In this document: positions 31,701-43,590 of the stretch, piece after piece
Numbering within the stretch: the first letter of the stretch is position 1
How the letters are laid out: the number at the start of each line of letters is the position of its first letter
Assembly: GCF_902806685.2 (NCBI RefSeq)
Contig: NC_048555.1
Coordinates: forward strand, 11,222,001 to 11,286,000
Direction of reading: 5' to 3'
DNA length: 64,000 bases
Origin: Maniola hyperantus
Taxonomy: Eukaryota; Arthropoda; Insecta; Lepidoptera; Nymphalidae
The notes under the pieces: model-generated
Database searches by the model: none
The model's input: the letters and a program-made list of their open reading frames with translations, nothing else
What the model was told of the DNA's origin: nothing
Position numbers and translations under genes: made by a program

Positions 31701-32500
31701 GACCTTTAACAGCAGCGGGGTCTTCTCCGTTTGACTTAGGTAAATATGGGGGTACGGGCCTCGAGGCATGGCCTCCTTGCCCGGGTGTGGAGCGGGGAAG
31801 GAAGTTGAAGAATGTGTCAAGACTCAAGAACAAATAATTAGTTTACTAAATTAGATGGCGCCACCCGTCATTAACTTGCAGTATTGCACATAAAAGTGTT
31901 ATATTATCTTGTACGATGGTACAGAACCCGTCGCGTGCGAGTCCGACTCGCACATGATCGGTTTTAAGAAAACGCAAACACTTAAATATAATACCCAATC
32001 GCGCCAATTCTACCACGTACTGACATGTTTTATTTTTAAATTTTTGAAAAGGATAACACCTAATCTATACGATAGTTTTCGCTTAGACCCATTACGCACG
32101 GTCGACTAGTCGCCCAGCAATCAAAGTCCTGATTTACGTGCCAAAAGGGTACCTAGATGTGGTAAAAGTTAAGTACTTATTAATTTTAGATCTAATTTAG
32201 TATGTAGGTCTGATTAAAAATAAATATGTCTGTCCTTATGATTTATTTTCATATAAGTAGTCTTAGATTAGGGATTGGTCTCGGCGACGCAGGTAGGTAG
32301 ATAATCATCATCAACACACCGCCGCCGACCCACTACTGAGTTACTGGCCTTGCTTATTCTGGCTGGTACTGGCTTATTCTGCTGTTTCTTTGTTTTTATA
32401 AAGGTTCTTCTTTATAGTCGTTAATTCTCATTGCTGAGGGTCGTGACTCCTTTCCATAAAACACATAATGGCTGGAGTTCTCTTGGGATACTAATGCGGT
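31700..32500. other. Foldback element interior, no gene seen
   Basis: Holds a small fragment of the 'tacggaaccc' repeat near 31909-31966 (acgatggtacagaacccgtc, cgagtccgactcgcac). Nothing else is recognised. Confidence 0.4.
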
Positions 32501-32503
32501 GGG

Positions 32504-32840
32504 TTCACTGGCGTGCAGGTGGCATAAATGCACTGCTTACCCCAGTTGTAATAGCTCAATGTATATTTTTCATTATGACCTGCCAGTAAACAGTGGCTCT
32601 ACCGCGGTTGTTTGACAGCTACAATGTCACGATCGCCATCATCTATGATTGGTTAATGCTCGCTCACTATTGGCCACAATGCATTGTTGCAACAAGAATC
32701 GCACAAATTCAGCCAATCAGAACAATTGAGATTGTAATAATGATTGATGCAGGTTTTAGACAATCGCCCTACAGGTTCCTACCTAACTTAATGCCTACCC
32801 TGGCTTCAAACCCTGTGCACGCCACTGGGTGGGTTACCTC
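32504..32840. mobile_element. MITE with 'cactggcgtgca' ends and a second repeat inside
   Basis: Ends cactggcgtgcaggtgg and ccctgtgcacgccactgg face each other. Between them lies a block (gacagctacaatgtcacgat to ccaatcagaacaattgagat) that recurs inverted at about 57365-57525. The right-end motif (caggtt-cctac-taatgcctaccctgg) recurs inverted at 56485-56545. A 123-codon ORF crossing it is judged non-coding. Confidence 0.5.
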
Positions 32841-33077
32841 ACCATACAACAATTCTTTTGCATCCAACAACATTATTCTTCTGCATACAACTCACTACGA
32901 GAATGAAATTTCGATTATTAGGTTTTACCTAGGGGTTTTACAGTTACTTATTGTCAAATGTTAGTGATAATAACCGGGACCGATGGCGACGGCTTAACGT
33001 GCTCTCCGAGGCACGGATTAAAATATGTAAAGACCAAATTGGACCTCTAAAGTCGGTTACCCATCCTACTGACTTGG

Positions 33078-33717
33078 CCCCATTTATAGTAGAGTAGGTA
33101 CTTACTACTCCTTTACAATGCTTGGAGTATTTTTTTTGGTTTATCGGAAAAATCTAAAAAAACTATTTATGTTTAGGTACTAATTAGGACCTAAATCTCT
33201 GCGAAAAAATTAATTCATTATAACGCCGTTAACTGCGAAAAACTGACATGGTCCTATTCCCATACAAAACTGATTTTGGGTATAACTTTTTTTTTGTGTA
33301 TCGAAAAAAGAAAAAAAAAGAATTCATATTTAGGTACTGATTAGGTACTAAATCTTTGCGTAAAAATTAATTCATTATAACGCCTTTAACTGAGAAAAAC
33401 TGACTTGGTCCTATTCCCATACAAAACTGATTTTGGGTATAACTTGTTTTTTGTGTATCAAATAAAATAAAAAAAGTGTTTATGTTTAAGTACTAACTAG
33501 GTACTAAATCCTTACGATAAAACATATTAACTTTAACGCCGCCAACTTAGTAAAACCGACTTGGTCCAGCCATCCTGACGGTCAGAATGGCTGACCACTT
33601 TGATTATAAAATTTCTCCCTATTTATCGAGGTAGGTACTAAATACCAAATAGGTACTAAATCCTAGCATGGCTTAAACTTCCAAATTCTGTGGTGGTCCA
33701 GCCATCCTGACGTTCAC
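33078..33717 (-). repeat. Right terminal inverted repeat arm
   Basis: Inverse of the left arm with about 90 percent or better match by eye, ending ccagccatcctgacgttcac. The left arm has a short extra segment (ggtactatttggtacctgac) near its outer end that the right arm lacks. Confidence 0.8.
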
Positions 33718-33726
33718 CTTTTTTAA

Positions 33727-34705
33727 AGCACAGAAACTTAACGTCAGTTTACTATATTCAATCTACCCATAATAAAATGATTACACGTTATTTTTTAAGG
33801 TACGCCGATGTACCTGCGCAGAAATTTTATTTTTAAATGGCGCGAAAATATCTCCGCCAATCACAACGCGCAATCACATCGGGCGTCGACGTCAGCTATT
33901 GGTCCGCCTACGCGCCATGTTTTGTTTGCGCAAATTATATTTATTTAAAATCTTAACGTCAAGCAATAAAGTCTATATTTCATTCATGTACATTGGATTT
34001 TAGTCTGCTATTCCAAAAATATAAGGATAGTCTTCAATAATAGACAGTCTCCAATTTAACTTTACTGTATTTTAAATCATAGGTTTCAAAAAAGACATAG
34101 TCAAAAAAGTCTTGGAGCAATAACTTATCGACAGATTATAGATAGACTGAATATAGAAAATGGATATAAAGCGCTCCACACACCAAAGCTACCGTCACTG
34201 GGAATCCGTCTAGCAGCTTGTACAGGCTTTAAGGTACCTGTCCACTAAAGTGGAGCGGAGTGGTGTTTAATAGACCAATCACATTATTACAAGATGACGT
34301 GATGACCACTAGCATAAGGGTGGCAGTCTACTGAAGCCGAGCGAAAATGTGTTCAGCAGACCAGACCAGAGGTGACATTTAATTAATAATCACACGTCAT
34401 CTATAAATATTCTGATTGGACTGCTTAATACTTCAATCCGCTCCGCTTTAGTGGACAAGCGCCCTAATTATATTTAAAAAAGGCGACGGATTGGCGGTTT
34501 TTTGTAACAGATAAGGTTTAAATTATAAGTATAAAAAACGCAAGAAAATTGTACTACACAGTACCTACTATAAAAAAAATGTTATGACTATGTAATAGAA
34601 AATAAATTATTATTGCATTAAAACCCTACAAACATACAACTACAAAAATAGCTTTTTTCTTATGTTTATAATACTAGTATACTATATAATATAGTAAACA
34701 GTAAA
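33727..34705. other. Spacer downstream of the first phosphatase gene
   Basis: No gene seen. A pair of motifs around 34235-34480 (tgtccactaaagtggagcg and ccgctccgctttagtggaca) is inverted, suggesting a MITE of about 240 bp. The 3' UTR of the phosphatase is expected within 34500-34705. Confidence 0.4.
34225..34465. mobile_element. Probable MITE with 'gtccactaaagtggagcgga' ends
   Basis: Left: ctgtccactaaagtggagcg. Right: ccgctttagtggacaagcg. The two are inverted, about 240 bp apart, with no ORF between. Confidence 0.5.
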
Positions 34706-37700
34706 CTATTTACTTTCTATAACATTTTCATTCGTAATCTCAGGGGTTTCTTCACTTTGGTTTTTAGCTTCGCTTTTTGGTATGTTGCATTCAAAATTTT
34801 TGCACGAGCTAAATATCTGAAAAAAAAAACCACTATTAGAACTTTATTAGATTTTATATCCATTCCTCGCTTTGCATTGTTGTACGTCACTAATGAAAAT
34901 GCATTGTAACTATTCGGTGGAATTTAGTTTGATGAGGCGTATCTGGCCAACTATTCGAGTTTAACATGACCTATTCGGCCAAAGTTTCGTGCGACTGATA
35001 CGCCAGCTAAATGTCGTATCGATCTACTCGGCCTGAAGCTTGTTACGGCTAATAGGAGTTTTTTATTACTATACTGCACCGTAAAGACATGCATAGTATA
35101 CATAGAACTACCTATTCACATTCATACATGCAGCCTTAAAAATTACTTTGATGAAGCACCAGAATTCATCAGCCGAATAGTTAATTATTCGTCTATTCAA
35201 CTGACTGCGAGTATTGTATGTGAAGTACCTTATTTAATCAACTATTGAATTTAGTGTGATCTATTCCACCAACTATATTTAGGCAACCTATTCGGCCAAC
35301 TATTGAGTCAACCTATATTTACATTTGGACTTATAATTGGACTTTTTTTTATTAGTGACAGTACAATGCAGAACGCTACTTACAGTATAAACTAATATAG
35401 GTGCAGCTATAACGACACCCGCCAGTACATCCCACCAGTGGTGTCTGTGGTCCGTCATACGCGACACCGCACAGTACATCGCGCTTAGCATGCATATCGC
35501 TTGCAGTGTTAATATGGAACGGAAGTTCACATGCCCCGCTCGCTGGTAGAGGTAATACTGAAAAAAAGGCACGGAAAATACTTTAAAATAATAGAAAGAT
35601 ATGCTATGCAGCACTAAGTATTAGAGTTGGCACTGGAACCTAATGATTCGACATGTACCTATTCGACCTACTTATTATTGATTAAGCTGCCGAATAGTTC
35701 GCTCATCAACTCGCCGAATATTCCGGTGTTAGATCGTCCGTTCAAGGCGACATTCTCACTGCATGGCTACGATATTTTTTGTAAACGGCACAAACATCGT
35801 TTCGTGAAAATCTGTCGCTTGTTTTATTCATAAAATGCGTCACTTTTTTTATGCTTGCTACGCCGTTTATGACTTTACGCCGTTTACGCATGAATTATCA
35901 AGCTACACGCTTCATAATCCACGTTTGTGGTACGATGAATAAGTTTGGTCGAATAGTCTGATAAAATTTAGCCGAATAGTTATTATTTAATTTGTATTTA
36001 TAATACACTTACGGCAATGAATATCCCCATGTGGAAAGCTAAAGACGTGTGCCCGGATGGAAAGCTCTTGTCCGACTGGCTCAACCAATGGGCTTTCGTG
36101 CAAGTATAGCTTGAGATATATTCCGATCTGAAAATTTATCACAAAATTATCTATAATATGTAACATATCTAATATAGCTTCGGCTTTCAGAGCCCATTAT
36201 GATAAATATTTAAAATTTCCTGGCGAAATAATAATTCTGACCTTGGACCATTGCACAATGGTTGATTTATTGATCTATTTGTGGCACAAGTGATACCCGC
36301 ATTGACTTATAATTATAGTAGGTATAGACAAGCGGTGACATACGAATTTTCTTCGCCTCATAAGGGGTGTTTGCACAGCTGCACGATTGCATCGTCAGTC
36401 AAAGTTTCGCTTACGCGTAGTAGACAAGTAGGTACATAATATACCTAAGCGCAAATACAACCCCTTTACGATCTTCAAGAGTTCTTTTTCCCAGACGCCA
36501 ACGGCCAACTGGACATATTAATAATACTGGCCGGCTTTATATTCTTGCATATTTCTCGTCAAATATTTATTCAGTAATACTAGTGATACTGGCATGAACA
36601 AATAAACTAACAAACAGTTTATAATACGAGTATGTAGTACAAAGAAATACTATAATGTATAGTACATAATAATATACAGAAGAGGATACTATGATAATAC
36701 CTACGCTTCGCAAGTCTGAGCTTCTTTAGGTCTGCAGGTATCAAAGAAGTGAGGCCTTGGAGAGCCGACCAAGATCTTTATACACTGAATAAGAGTCAAG
36801 TTAATGAGGAACCCAAATAAATACTCTTTGTACCAACTTAGGGCATGTTTCTTGGCTATTTCTATTTTGTCTTGCTGCCTTTCTACAATAAGCATCTGGA
36901 AAAAATAACTTTATTTATAGTTTGGTATAGAAATATATTATCTTTTTTTGATGTGTTATAGTTATCATTTAACAGGCAAACAGCTTGAAAAGGAAATGCA
37001 GACTAAAAATAGTAGGTACCTACTTTAGAGAAGTAAAGGCAATAACAAATTTTCACATGTAAACTAGATGCCAGCAGTTTTATGTATTGTACAAATAAAT
37101 TCGCTGAATATGTAGGTGCAGTTATTAAATTAATGTTTATTTTCAATGTTAGGATAAAATCGAGAGAAATAGTTATCTTTCTTACCACAGCAAGCGGCAC
37201 TAGCAGCGTGACAGCCATGAGCCACTTCCAATTGATGGTGTCCCCCGTATAAGGAAAGGACAGTGCTGGATCATTGCACTGGAAGCCAACTCGGCCACTG
37301 GGGACCAGCTTTGCTTCCACCAGGGCAAATAAGAAGAGAACTGCAATAGGAAATTAAAGAATAGGTATGATGACTGCTAGTCAAATCAGTGACTTTTAAT
37401 CAAACGACAAAATGTTTTAATAAAAAAACAGGCTGAATTGTGCACCACATCTTTTTTGGCAAAACTTAAAACTCTCTGTTTTAATGTGCTATCATATTGA
37501 AACACTAAATGGCTTGGCAGCATATCTATGCTGAAAAAAAAAACTGGCCAAGTGCGAGTTAGGCTCCCTACAGTCGTATTTTTTCGATATTTTGCAAGAT
37601 AATTCAAAAACTATGATGCAATAAATAAATAAAAATCTGTTTTAGAATGCACAGGTAAAGCTTTTTCATATGATACCCCACTTGATATAGTTAGCTAACT

Positions 37701-38431
37701 TCGAAAATTGAAAATACTAAGTATTAGTTCATGACCACAAATTAATTTTTTTTTGTGTGATCTAACCCTGAATTCACAGTTTTTAGATTTTTCCCCATAT
37801 GTCTGGTATAAGACCTACCTACCTGCCACCCCACATGTCTGGTATAAGACCTACCTACCTGCCAATATTCATGAGTCTAAGTCAACAGGAAGTACCCTGT
37901 AGGTTTCTTGACAGACAGACAGACAGATAACAAAGTATAAGGGTTCCGTTTTTCCTTTTGAGGTACGGAACCCTAAAAAGTGATAAATTGCCACAGTTGA
38001 AACCTTCCACCAGACCAGACCAGAGACACTAGAAATTATTTAGCAATTTGCTTCTGCAGAGAGAGCCTGGGCCCTACCATTTATAAAACTACTAACTTGT
38101 AGATGCATCCAACTATTCGAAAGTATTTGTAAAAGTTTATTTGAATAAAAAAGATTATTTTTTTACAGCGCTTATCACTATTCTAGGGATGTCGCTACTA
38201 CTGAGAAATTGTATGGAAAATTTATAGTTAAGTAATAGCTACTAACTTAGTTATAAATATAGATGTCCTTGAGCATTTAATAGTCATCAGATATTAAGTA
38301 CTTAACTGATTGCTAATCTCACAGTTTTAGATATAAAAAAAACAGAAGATAAGAAATGTAAAATGTAAACAAAACGAACCTCGATGCCACCGATTAGTTT
38401 TCGACCAAACCAATTTCACTTTATTCAACAT
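34706..38431 (-). CDS. Wunen-like lipid phosphate phosphatase (PAP2 family), 6 exons
   Basis: Exons in coding order: 38431-38380, 37340-37186, 36895-36705, 36127-36013, 35557-35384, 34816-34706. All phases match and total 265 codons plus TAG. The protein is a multi-pass membrane enzyme that removes phosphate from phosphatidic acid, lysophosphatidic acid and related lipids, usually with the active site facing outside or the lumen. The family signature is complete: C1 K109 with R116-P117 (KILVGSPRP), C2 SFPSGHTS (154-161, catalytic H159) and C3 SRMTDHRHHWWD (S203, R204, H210, D214). The early GFQCNDPALSFPYTGDT is typical of the LPP/wunen group. The size fits a six-helix protein. The tail is acidic and Ser-rich (NQSEETPEITNENVIESK). 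A paralogue lies upstream at 49879-54295 in the same orientation. In flies wunen enzymes guide germ cells; that role is not implied here. Confidence 0.93.
34905..35995. repeat. Scattered 'ctattcggc' motif in phosphatase introns
   Basis: The words ctattcggcc, gaatagtt, ctattcgacc and close relatives on both strands occur more than ten times on both sides of exon 5. Examples are 34908, 34950, 34970, 35177, 35288, 35660, 35690, 35715, 35950 and 35975. It may be the remains of a decayed tandem repeat. Confidence 0.45.
37543..37977. repeat. Full-length 'ggaaccct' dispersed repeat in phosphatase intron 1
   Basis: Runs from actggccaagtgcgagttag through tcatatgataccccacttga, gtgtgatctaaccctgaatt and ttcttgacagacagacagac to ttgaggtacggaaccctaaa. 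It shares all parts with 51484-51906. A short duplication (gtctggtataagacctacct) occurs near 37801 and 37838. Confidence 0.7.
38080..38160 (+). repeat. Tail of the aaagtttatttgaataaaa repeat
   Basis: Matches the end of the repeat at 8050 (tatttgtaaaagtttatttg) but lacks the attct tail. Confidence 0.4.
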
Positions 38432-39594
38432 TTTCACTAGATTTTTGCACAAAACACGTCCGCACGCACGGAAATATGGATTTATTAGCAACAGCTAACA
38501 CATTAAACACTTGTAGCAATGACTCAGAAACTATAAAACTGACTGACTCCAAAAATTAATCGACTAAAGTTTAACTAACAATCATATTTAAGAACGTCAC
38601 CTAAGAATAAGTTAATAAGATTGTGAGATTATTATAAAAATTTTGTGGATTTCTTTGTTTTTAATATCAATTTTTGCAAGGTTATTTTTTAGACAACTGT
38701 CAAGCGACTGACATGACATTTGTCAGAGACACTGCAATAGACATAACATGTACGTAACAAGTACGCTGGAAAAGGTGTACCATTGAATGGTAATTACAGT
38801 TTTTTGTACCGATATGACGTGCCTCACTGATGCTGGCCATACTATGCTACCAGTAACCAGTATGCATGACTCATACACCCCGAGAGCATGATGTCATGCA
38901 CACTGATAAGTGATAGCCATAGGCCATAGCCATATAGGTACCTACGTACCTACTGTCTTTACTGGACGCTGCTTCAAGTCCACTTGAGAGTAAACTTGAC
39001 CGTGTACGACGTGTATGATGATCGTGCATGAGCGTACCGGAAAATAAAATGATTGATACCTACCTACTTTGTGTCTCTTCGTGTTGAAACTATTTTGACA
39101 GATGCTTTATCATAAAAATTTTAGTTCCAAGTAGGTACGCTCACATAACGCTCACTGCTGCAGCTATGAGCGCCAAAATAGCGAAAATGCAGGTGCTTGA
39201 AAAGCAGGTCGGTAATCGTAAGTCCAGCGTACTTGTATCAGTAGAGGTCAGTGGTCGGAGAAAAACTTAAAAAATATATACCACCATAAAAAATGTTCTT
39301 GGACTTATTTTATTGCCAGATTTTATTTACCTACTAATTGCTATTTTTTGTCGCATTGTAATATTGTATGGGTAACTAGTTAATACTGGGTAATATTATT
39401 ATAAGATTTATAGTTAAATAAGTAGTTATAAGAGTAGGTTAACCTAATGCAACCTTAAAAAAAGTTAGGTAGGTACCCCTACATCCGAATTCCGAAATTA
39501 CAATATTGGTAGTTGGGACCTTCAAAAGAAGAGTGAATAGGCACCTACTAGGCAAGCGCGCTCCACCTTAGGCTGCATCATCGCCGCGCATGTA

Positions 39595-39738
39595 CGCGAC
39601 AGGTTGAAATGGCAATCGGGGAGGGAACGCCCCGCATACCCCCCCCGCGCTAAACTGGTGCGGGCAAGCGCGGGTGCAGATGTGCGGGGCATCATCCCGC
39701 CTCATACATACCGCGATTGCCATTTCAACCTATCACGG
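39595..39738. mobile_element. GC-rich foldback MITE family 1, copy 2
   Basis: Ends cgcgacaggttgaaatggc and gccatttcaacctatcacgg. The GC-rich middle includes accccccccgcgctaaactg and gtgcggggcatcatcc. Confidence 0.7.
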
Positions 39739-39754
39739 ACTATAGGTACAGTAC

Positions 39755-39902
39755 GCGGCAAAAAGTAATTTACATCGACCTTTAGAAGGAGACCGTTGAG
39801 ACCGACAAAACGTCATATAGGTATGCGTGACAGTGACAACGCTCTACAAAGCCGAAAAGTCATTCTAAAGCAAGATGTACATTACTTTCTGCCGCGTACA
39901 GT
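39755..39902. mobile_element. Small MITE with 'tacgcggcaaaaagtaattt' ends
   Basis: Left: gtacgcggcaaaaagtaat, followed by ttacatcgacctttagaagg. Right: atgtacattactttctgccg and cgtac. A relative lies at 41005-41166 with ends gtacgtggcagaaagtaatg and acattactttctgctgcgta. A degenerate piece lies near 46215-46300. Confidence 0.6.
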
Positions 39903-40447
39903 ACTTTGGTGTGATTGCAAGCAAGCGCATGCATATTTAGTTTAAAAAAAAATGATTAAAAACATCTTGCACAAAATTCAAAAATTATAATGCTTAGATA
40001 CCCACGTTTAATTGCGAAATACGTAGGTATAATACAAGACTGACCAATACCTACTCAAATTATGGGTAGGTAGGTAATGCAGCAATCAGGTAGGTATAGG
40101 TATTTACCTAAATTACCACACATTACTTATTTGCTCACAACACAACATTACAAAGCTGATATTCTCGCAAAACACTTCTGTAGGAAAATGTCAATTAGCT
40201 CATTATACTTAGTAAGTCAATTTATAAAACCTGATACCTACCTCGTGTGTTAAAACCAAATTCCACGCGGATGAAGTCGCGGGTATCAGCTAGTCTTTTA
40301 TAACAATTTCTGGTATTACATACCTATTATAACAGCAGCACAAAGAACAATCGTCTATTGTTTCAAATTACAATATTTGCACGGTACTTTAGCGATTTAT
40401 TAAGTAAACATTAATTCGACACGGTAAGAGAGAATTACGCATAATAT

Positions 40448-40680
40448 AATCTAAATATATAAAACGAAAAGGTGACTGACTGACTGACTGACTGATCTAT
40501 CAACGCACAGCTCAAACTACTGGACGGATCGGGCTAAAATTTGGCATGTACCTAGATAGCTATTATGACGAAGGCATCCGATAAGAAAGTATTTTTGAAA
40601 ATTCAACCCCTATAAGGGGGTGAAATAGGGGTTTGAAATTTGTGTAGTGCACGCGGACGAAGTCGCGAGCATAAACTAGT
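40448..40680 (-). repeat. LINE 3' end, inverse of the ThrRS intron array unit
   Basis: Starts ctaaatatataaaacgaaaa, then gtgactgactgactgactga and gggctaaaatttggcatgta, and ends cgcggacgaagtcgcgagca. Confidence 0.7.
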
Positions 40681-41004
40681 AATAAGATAAGAAAGATGAG
40701 CAAGTCTAATGGACAAGGCCTTGTAAAGGATTTAAATAATCCTTCTTTTAACTATGAGGCATTAATTTTATCTCCCTTGTAAATTAACGATACAGTAAAC
40801 ATTCTGGGAGTTAGGACCGTCTCTACATGTGGCCACACACGATGTATGAAAAAATGCGTTTTGAGATTTTGTGGCCTGCGGGTTGCCATAGATTAGGAGT
40901 AGACTTGCTACAGAATGTAGGTAAACTTCTGTCAATTTTCAAGCGAGAAGTTGAGCCTTGTGGCATCCCTATTGGGTTGACATCCAATCAACTCGCACGG
41001 TACG

Positions 41005-41166
41005 TACAGTACGTGGCAGAAAGTAATGTACATCGGCCTCTAGATTTCTAGAATGACATTTCGGCTTTGTAGAGCGTTGTCGGTCTCAATGACAGGGACA
41101 ACGTTTTACAAATTTGCTATCTCCTTCTAAATATCGATGTACATTACTTTCTGCTGCGTACAGTAC
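41005..41166. mobile_element. Small MITE, second copy ('gtacgtggcagaaagtaatg' ends)
   Basis: The inverted ends and the inner phrases atgacatttcggctttgtag and atctccttctaaatatcgat match the element at 39755. Confidence 0.6.
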
Positions 41167-41330
41167 CTATTTTGTTCAAAGTTTCTATACGAACCGTAAA
41201 GATGTGGATACGCCGTTTCGGCATCCGAATTTCCTGTGCCATAATATAATCTTGCTGCTATTTTCATCATCATCATCCGAAAAATGTCACAGCTAGTCAC
41301 ACTGTTACTAGTTGCAACTTTTTTATCATT

Positions 41331-41441
41331 AAGAATTCCCAACGAGTCACACTTTACTGTGGGTGTGACGCGATGTGAAAAAAAAACGATAAATTCCCAA
41401 CGAGTCACAGTGTTACACGATTGGATGTGACTCGTTGGGAA
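41331..41441. repeat. Foldback repeat 'ttcccaacgagtcaca'
   Basis: The motif ttcccaacgagtcaca occurs at 41394-41409 with its exact inverse at 41426-41441. A third direct copy starts at 41336. The 16-bp arms and 16-nt loop make a strong hairpin. Confidence 0.7.
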
Positions 41442-41749
41442 CCCATCTTAATTATTATATTATCTATAACGGATATCACTCACGATAGGTAGTTTTAACG
41501 CTAAAATCTAATGTTACCTATTGACTGCACCATCTGTTGTTTTATTGTTATTCTATGATAGCGCCTGTGGGTCCTATGCTAAGTGGTTTTGTATTAAAAG
41601 TTCGTGTGTGGGTAAATCGTTGACAATAAAAAGAAGTACCTAGTTACAAGACAAAAACGTGAGATGCGGGCTATGCCACCAATTTGTAGAAAGATAATAT
41701 GTGCTAAGAGCTTCAAGATTTACGTAATTTTAAGTTTTCTTTGTAAATC

Positions 41750-42090
41750 CATACTAATATTAATGCGAAAGTGTGTCTGTCTGCTAGCTTTTCACGGCCC
41801 AATCTGCTATCCGCTGACTGTTAAACCGATTTAGACGTAGTAAATATTTTGTAGCTTGCATCTCAGACAAAGACATGTTTAGGCTACTTTTGTTCCCGGA
41901 AAATCAAAGAGCTACCACGGGATTTTAAAAACTCTAAAACCACGGATGAAGTTACGGGCATCCTCTACTTTCCTATACCTAGAGGTAGCTTGCATCCTGA
42001 TTCCTGAAACGGACATAGATTACTTTTTATTCCGGAAAAGAGTTCCTCCGGGATTTTCAAAAGCGATGAAATCGCGGGCATCATCTAGTA
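41750..42090 (-). repeat. LINE 3' ends, inverse, two pieces
   Basis: atccatactaatattaatgc, then gcgaaagtgtgtctgtctgc and cggaaaatcaaagagctacc. A second piece reads gattactttttattccggaa and ends gaaatcgcgggcatcatcta. Confidence 0.65.
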
Positions 42091-42116
42091 GAAGTAGGAT
42101 ATAGATATCCCACACT

Positions 42117-42172
42117 GGGTAATCGGGTGTTCGGGGCGTTCCCTCCCCGATTGCCATCTAGACCTGTCGCGT
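42117..42172. mobile_element. GC-rich foldback MITE family 1, half copy
   Basis: Only the right half: tcggggcgttccctccccga, then ttgccatctagacctgtcgc. Confidence 0.6.
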
Positions 42173-42669
42173 ACTATCCATCAAAAAGTTTTTTCCGAAT
42201 AGGTATAGGTATATAAGTTTTACATGAGTTAGTAAGAAAATCTTAGTGACTTATTAGAATGTCATAATAGTTTAAGCACCCACTTATGACATACATTATG
42301 CATATAAATTCCGCAAACATGCTTAGGTGCCAATCCCACAACGAGCGGCAATTCAGAGTTCTGACATCTTGGTCGAACCGTCACGGTCAAATATAAGCGG
42401 TGCAGTGGCTTGAACTAAGTACAGTGCGACAAGGCTATCTTGGCGCGTGGCGAAAATCGGAACTAACGTTGCCGTCAAGTGTCCCCTTTGTTCTTGTTTG
42501 AATATTCCGAATATTCAAGATGAATACTATCTCTATGGCCTTTGTTCTCCGACAGCACCCCCCTGTCACTGTCATTCAAGTGCCAAGAGACTAGAGAGCC
42601 CTTAGAGCCTTGTCGCACTGTACCTAGGTATTTCTAGGTAGGTACACATAATTAGAAACAGTGTGAAAA

Positions 42670-42858
42670 AAGGGTCACAAATTTCAAACCCCCTATTTCA
42701 CCCCCTTAGGGTTTGAAATTTCAAAAATCCTTTCTTAGCGGATGCCTACGTCATAATAGCAATCCGCATGCCAAATTTCAGCCCGATCTGTCCAGTAGTT
42801 TGAGCTGTGCGTTGATAGATCAGTCAGTCAGTCACCTTTTCCTTTTATATATTTAAGA
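42670..42858 (+). repeat. LINE 3' end related to the ThrRS intron array
   Basis: atttcaaaccccctatttca, aaaaatcctttcttagcgga, catgccaaatttcagcccga, agctgtgcgttgatagatca, then cagtcagtcaccttttcctt. Confidence 0.7.
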
Positions 42859-43204
42859 TTGTAGTAATCACTCTCCTACGTTTGTATGAAGAAAGCACCG
42901 AACTGCGCCCTCTGGCTCTCTCTTTCTGGGATCGATGCCTAAACTTCCTACTTACTAGTACCTACCTATTTGCCCACTGTTTAGTAGGTATCTACATAAA
43001 CATCAACTCAATGGATTATGACTGGTTTCGAAGTTGAATAACGAAATAAAAGCCCTTGTTTGTTTTTCCGGAGGCTTTATTTGGACGCCTAATTTTATAA
43101 TGCATGTTGCAGCTACAGTTTGAGGAGTAGTCATTTAGGAAAATTCCTGTAGACGACTTTTTATTCTCTTTTATAAAGGTTTTATTATTCCTAACATAGA
43201 CAAA

Positions 43205-43590
43205 CGGCAAACTAACAAACTACTCCGTCTGGACAGAGGTAAACTCAGGAAGGTGGTGGGACTCATAACAGAGCATAGCCAATTAAACAAACACCTATTC
43301 GTTATAGGTGTCACCGACAGTCCTCTGTGCAGGGCCTGCATGGAGATCGATGAAACACCGACGCAGTGCTCGTAAAGTGCATGGGTGTGGCAGAACAACG
43401 GGAACGCCATTTGGGTTCCCCGACCGCGACCTCACTCCATGAAGCCCTCGGCAACCTGGGCGGTCTACTCGGCTTCTGGAGCGAGCTTGGATGGCTGGAG
43501 TGAAGACTTCAGCGGGGAGGGGCAATGCACGCACAACAGATGGAAACGTTTAAGTGCGGAAACCAACCCAACGCGAAGAAGAAGAAGAAG
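43205..43590 (+). pseudogene. Frameshifted C-terminal remnant of a non-LTR retrotransposon polyprotein
   Basis: Pieces in two frames read as the tail of a LINE pol protein: RLDRGKLRKVVGLITEHSQL, then VTDSPLCRACMEIDETPT (a C-x2-C zinc-knuckle region), and a second-frame stretch ending in a LGGLLGFWSELGWLE-like block. A frameshift near 43370 and stops break the frame. A gaagaagaagaag tail follows at 43575. It resembles I/jockey-type elements. Confidence 0.65.

Larger units (their letters stand above)
22025..33717. mobile_element. Large foldback-type DNA transposon, non-autonomous, split by a BEL/Pao insertion
   Basis: Both ends start with gtgaacgtcaggatggctgg in opposite orientation, and long terminal inverted repeats follow (about 22025-22693 and 33078-33717). 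A 9-bp duplication cttttttaa brackets the element. Without the LTR element at 23726-30212 and one copy of its 5-bp duplication, it is about 5.2 kb. The arms consist of repeated units of roughly 150-200 bp. Long, internally repetitive arms with 9-bp duplications are known from Foldback and Mutator-like elements. No transposase is visible in the interior, which holds LINE fragments and a MITE, so it must have been moved in trans. Superfamily is an inference. Confidence 0.7.
38432..43000. other. Upstream of phosphatase 1: gene-poor, repeat-rich
   Basis: No gene recognised. A promoter for the phosphatase is expected just above 38431. Identified elements (39595, 40448, 41331, 41750, 42117, 42670) are listed separately. 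Two stretches, 39745-39900 and 41000-41165, share inverted-looking phrases (aaagtaatttacatcgacct, acattactttctgccgcgta), so another MITE family is likely. Confidence 0.45.

Noticed and set aside
32593..32964. 123-codon ORF on the plus strand
   Set aside because: It covers a MITE and its inverted relative at 57365. The translation has no recognisable domain.
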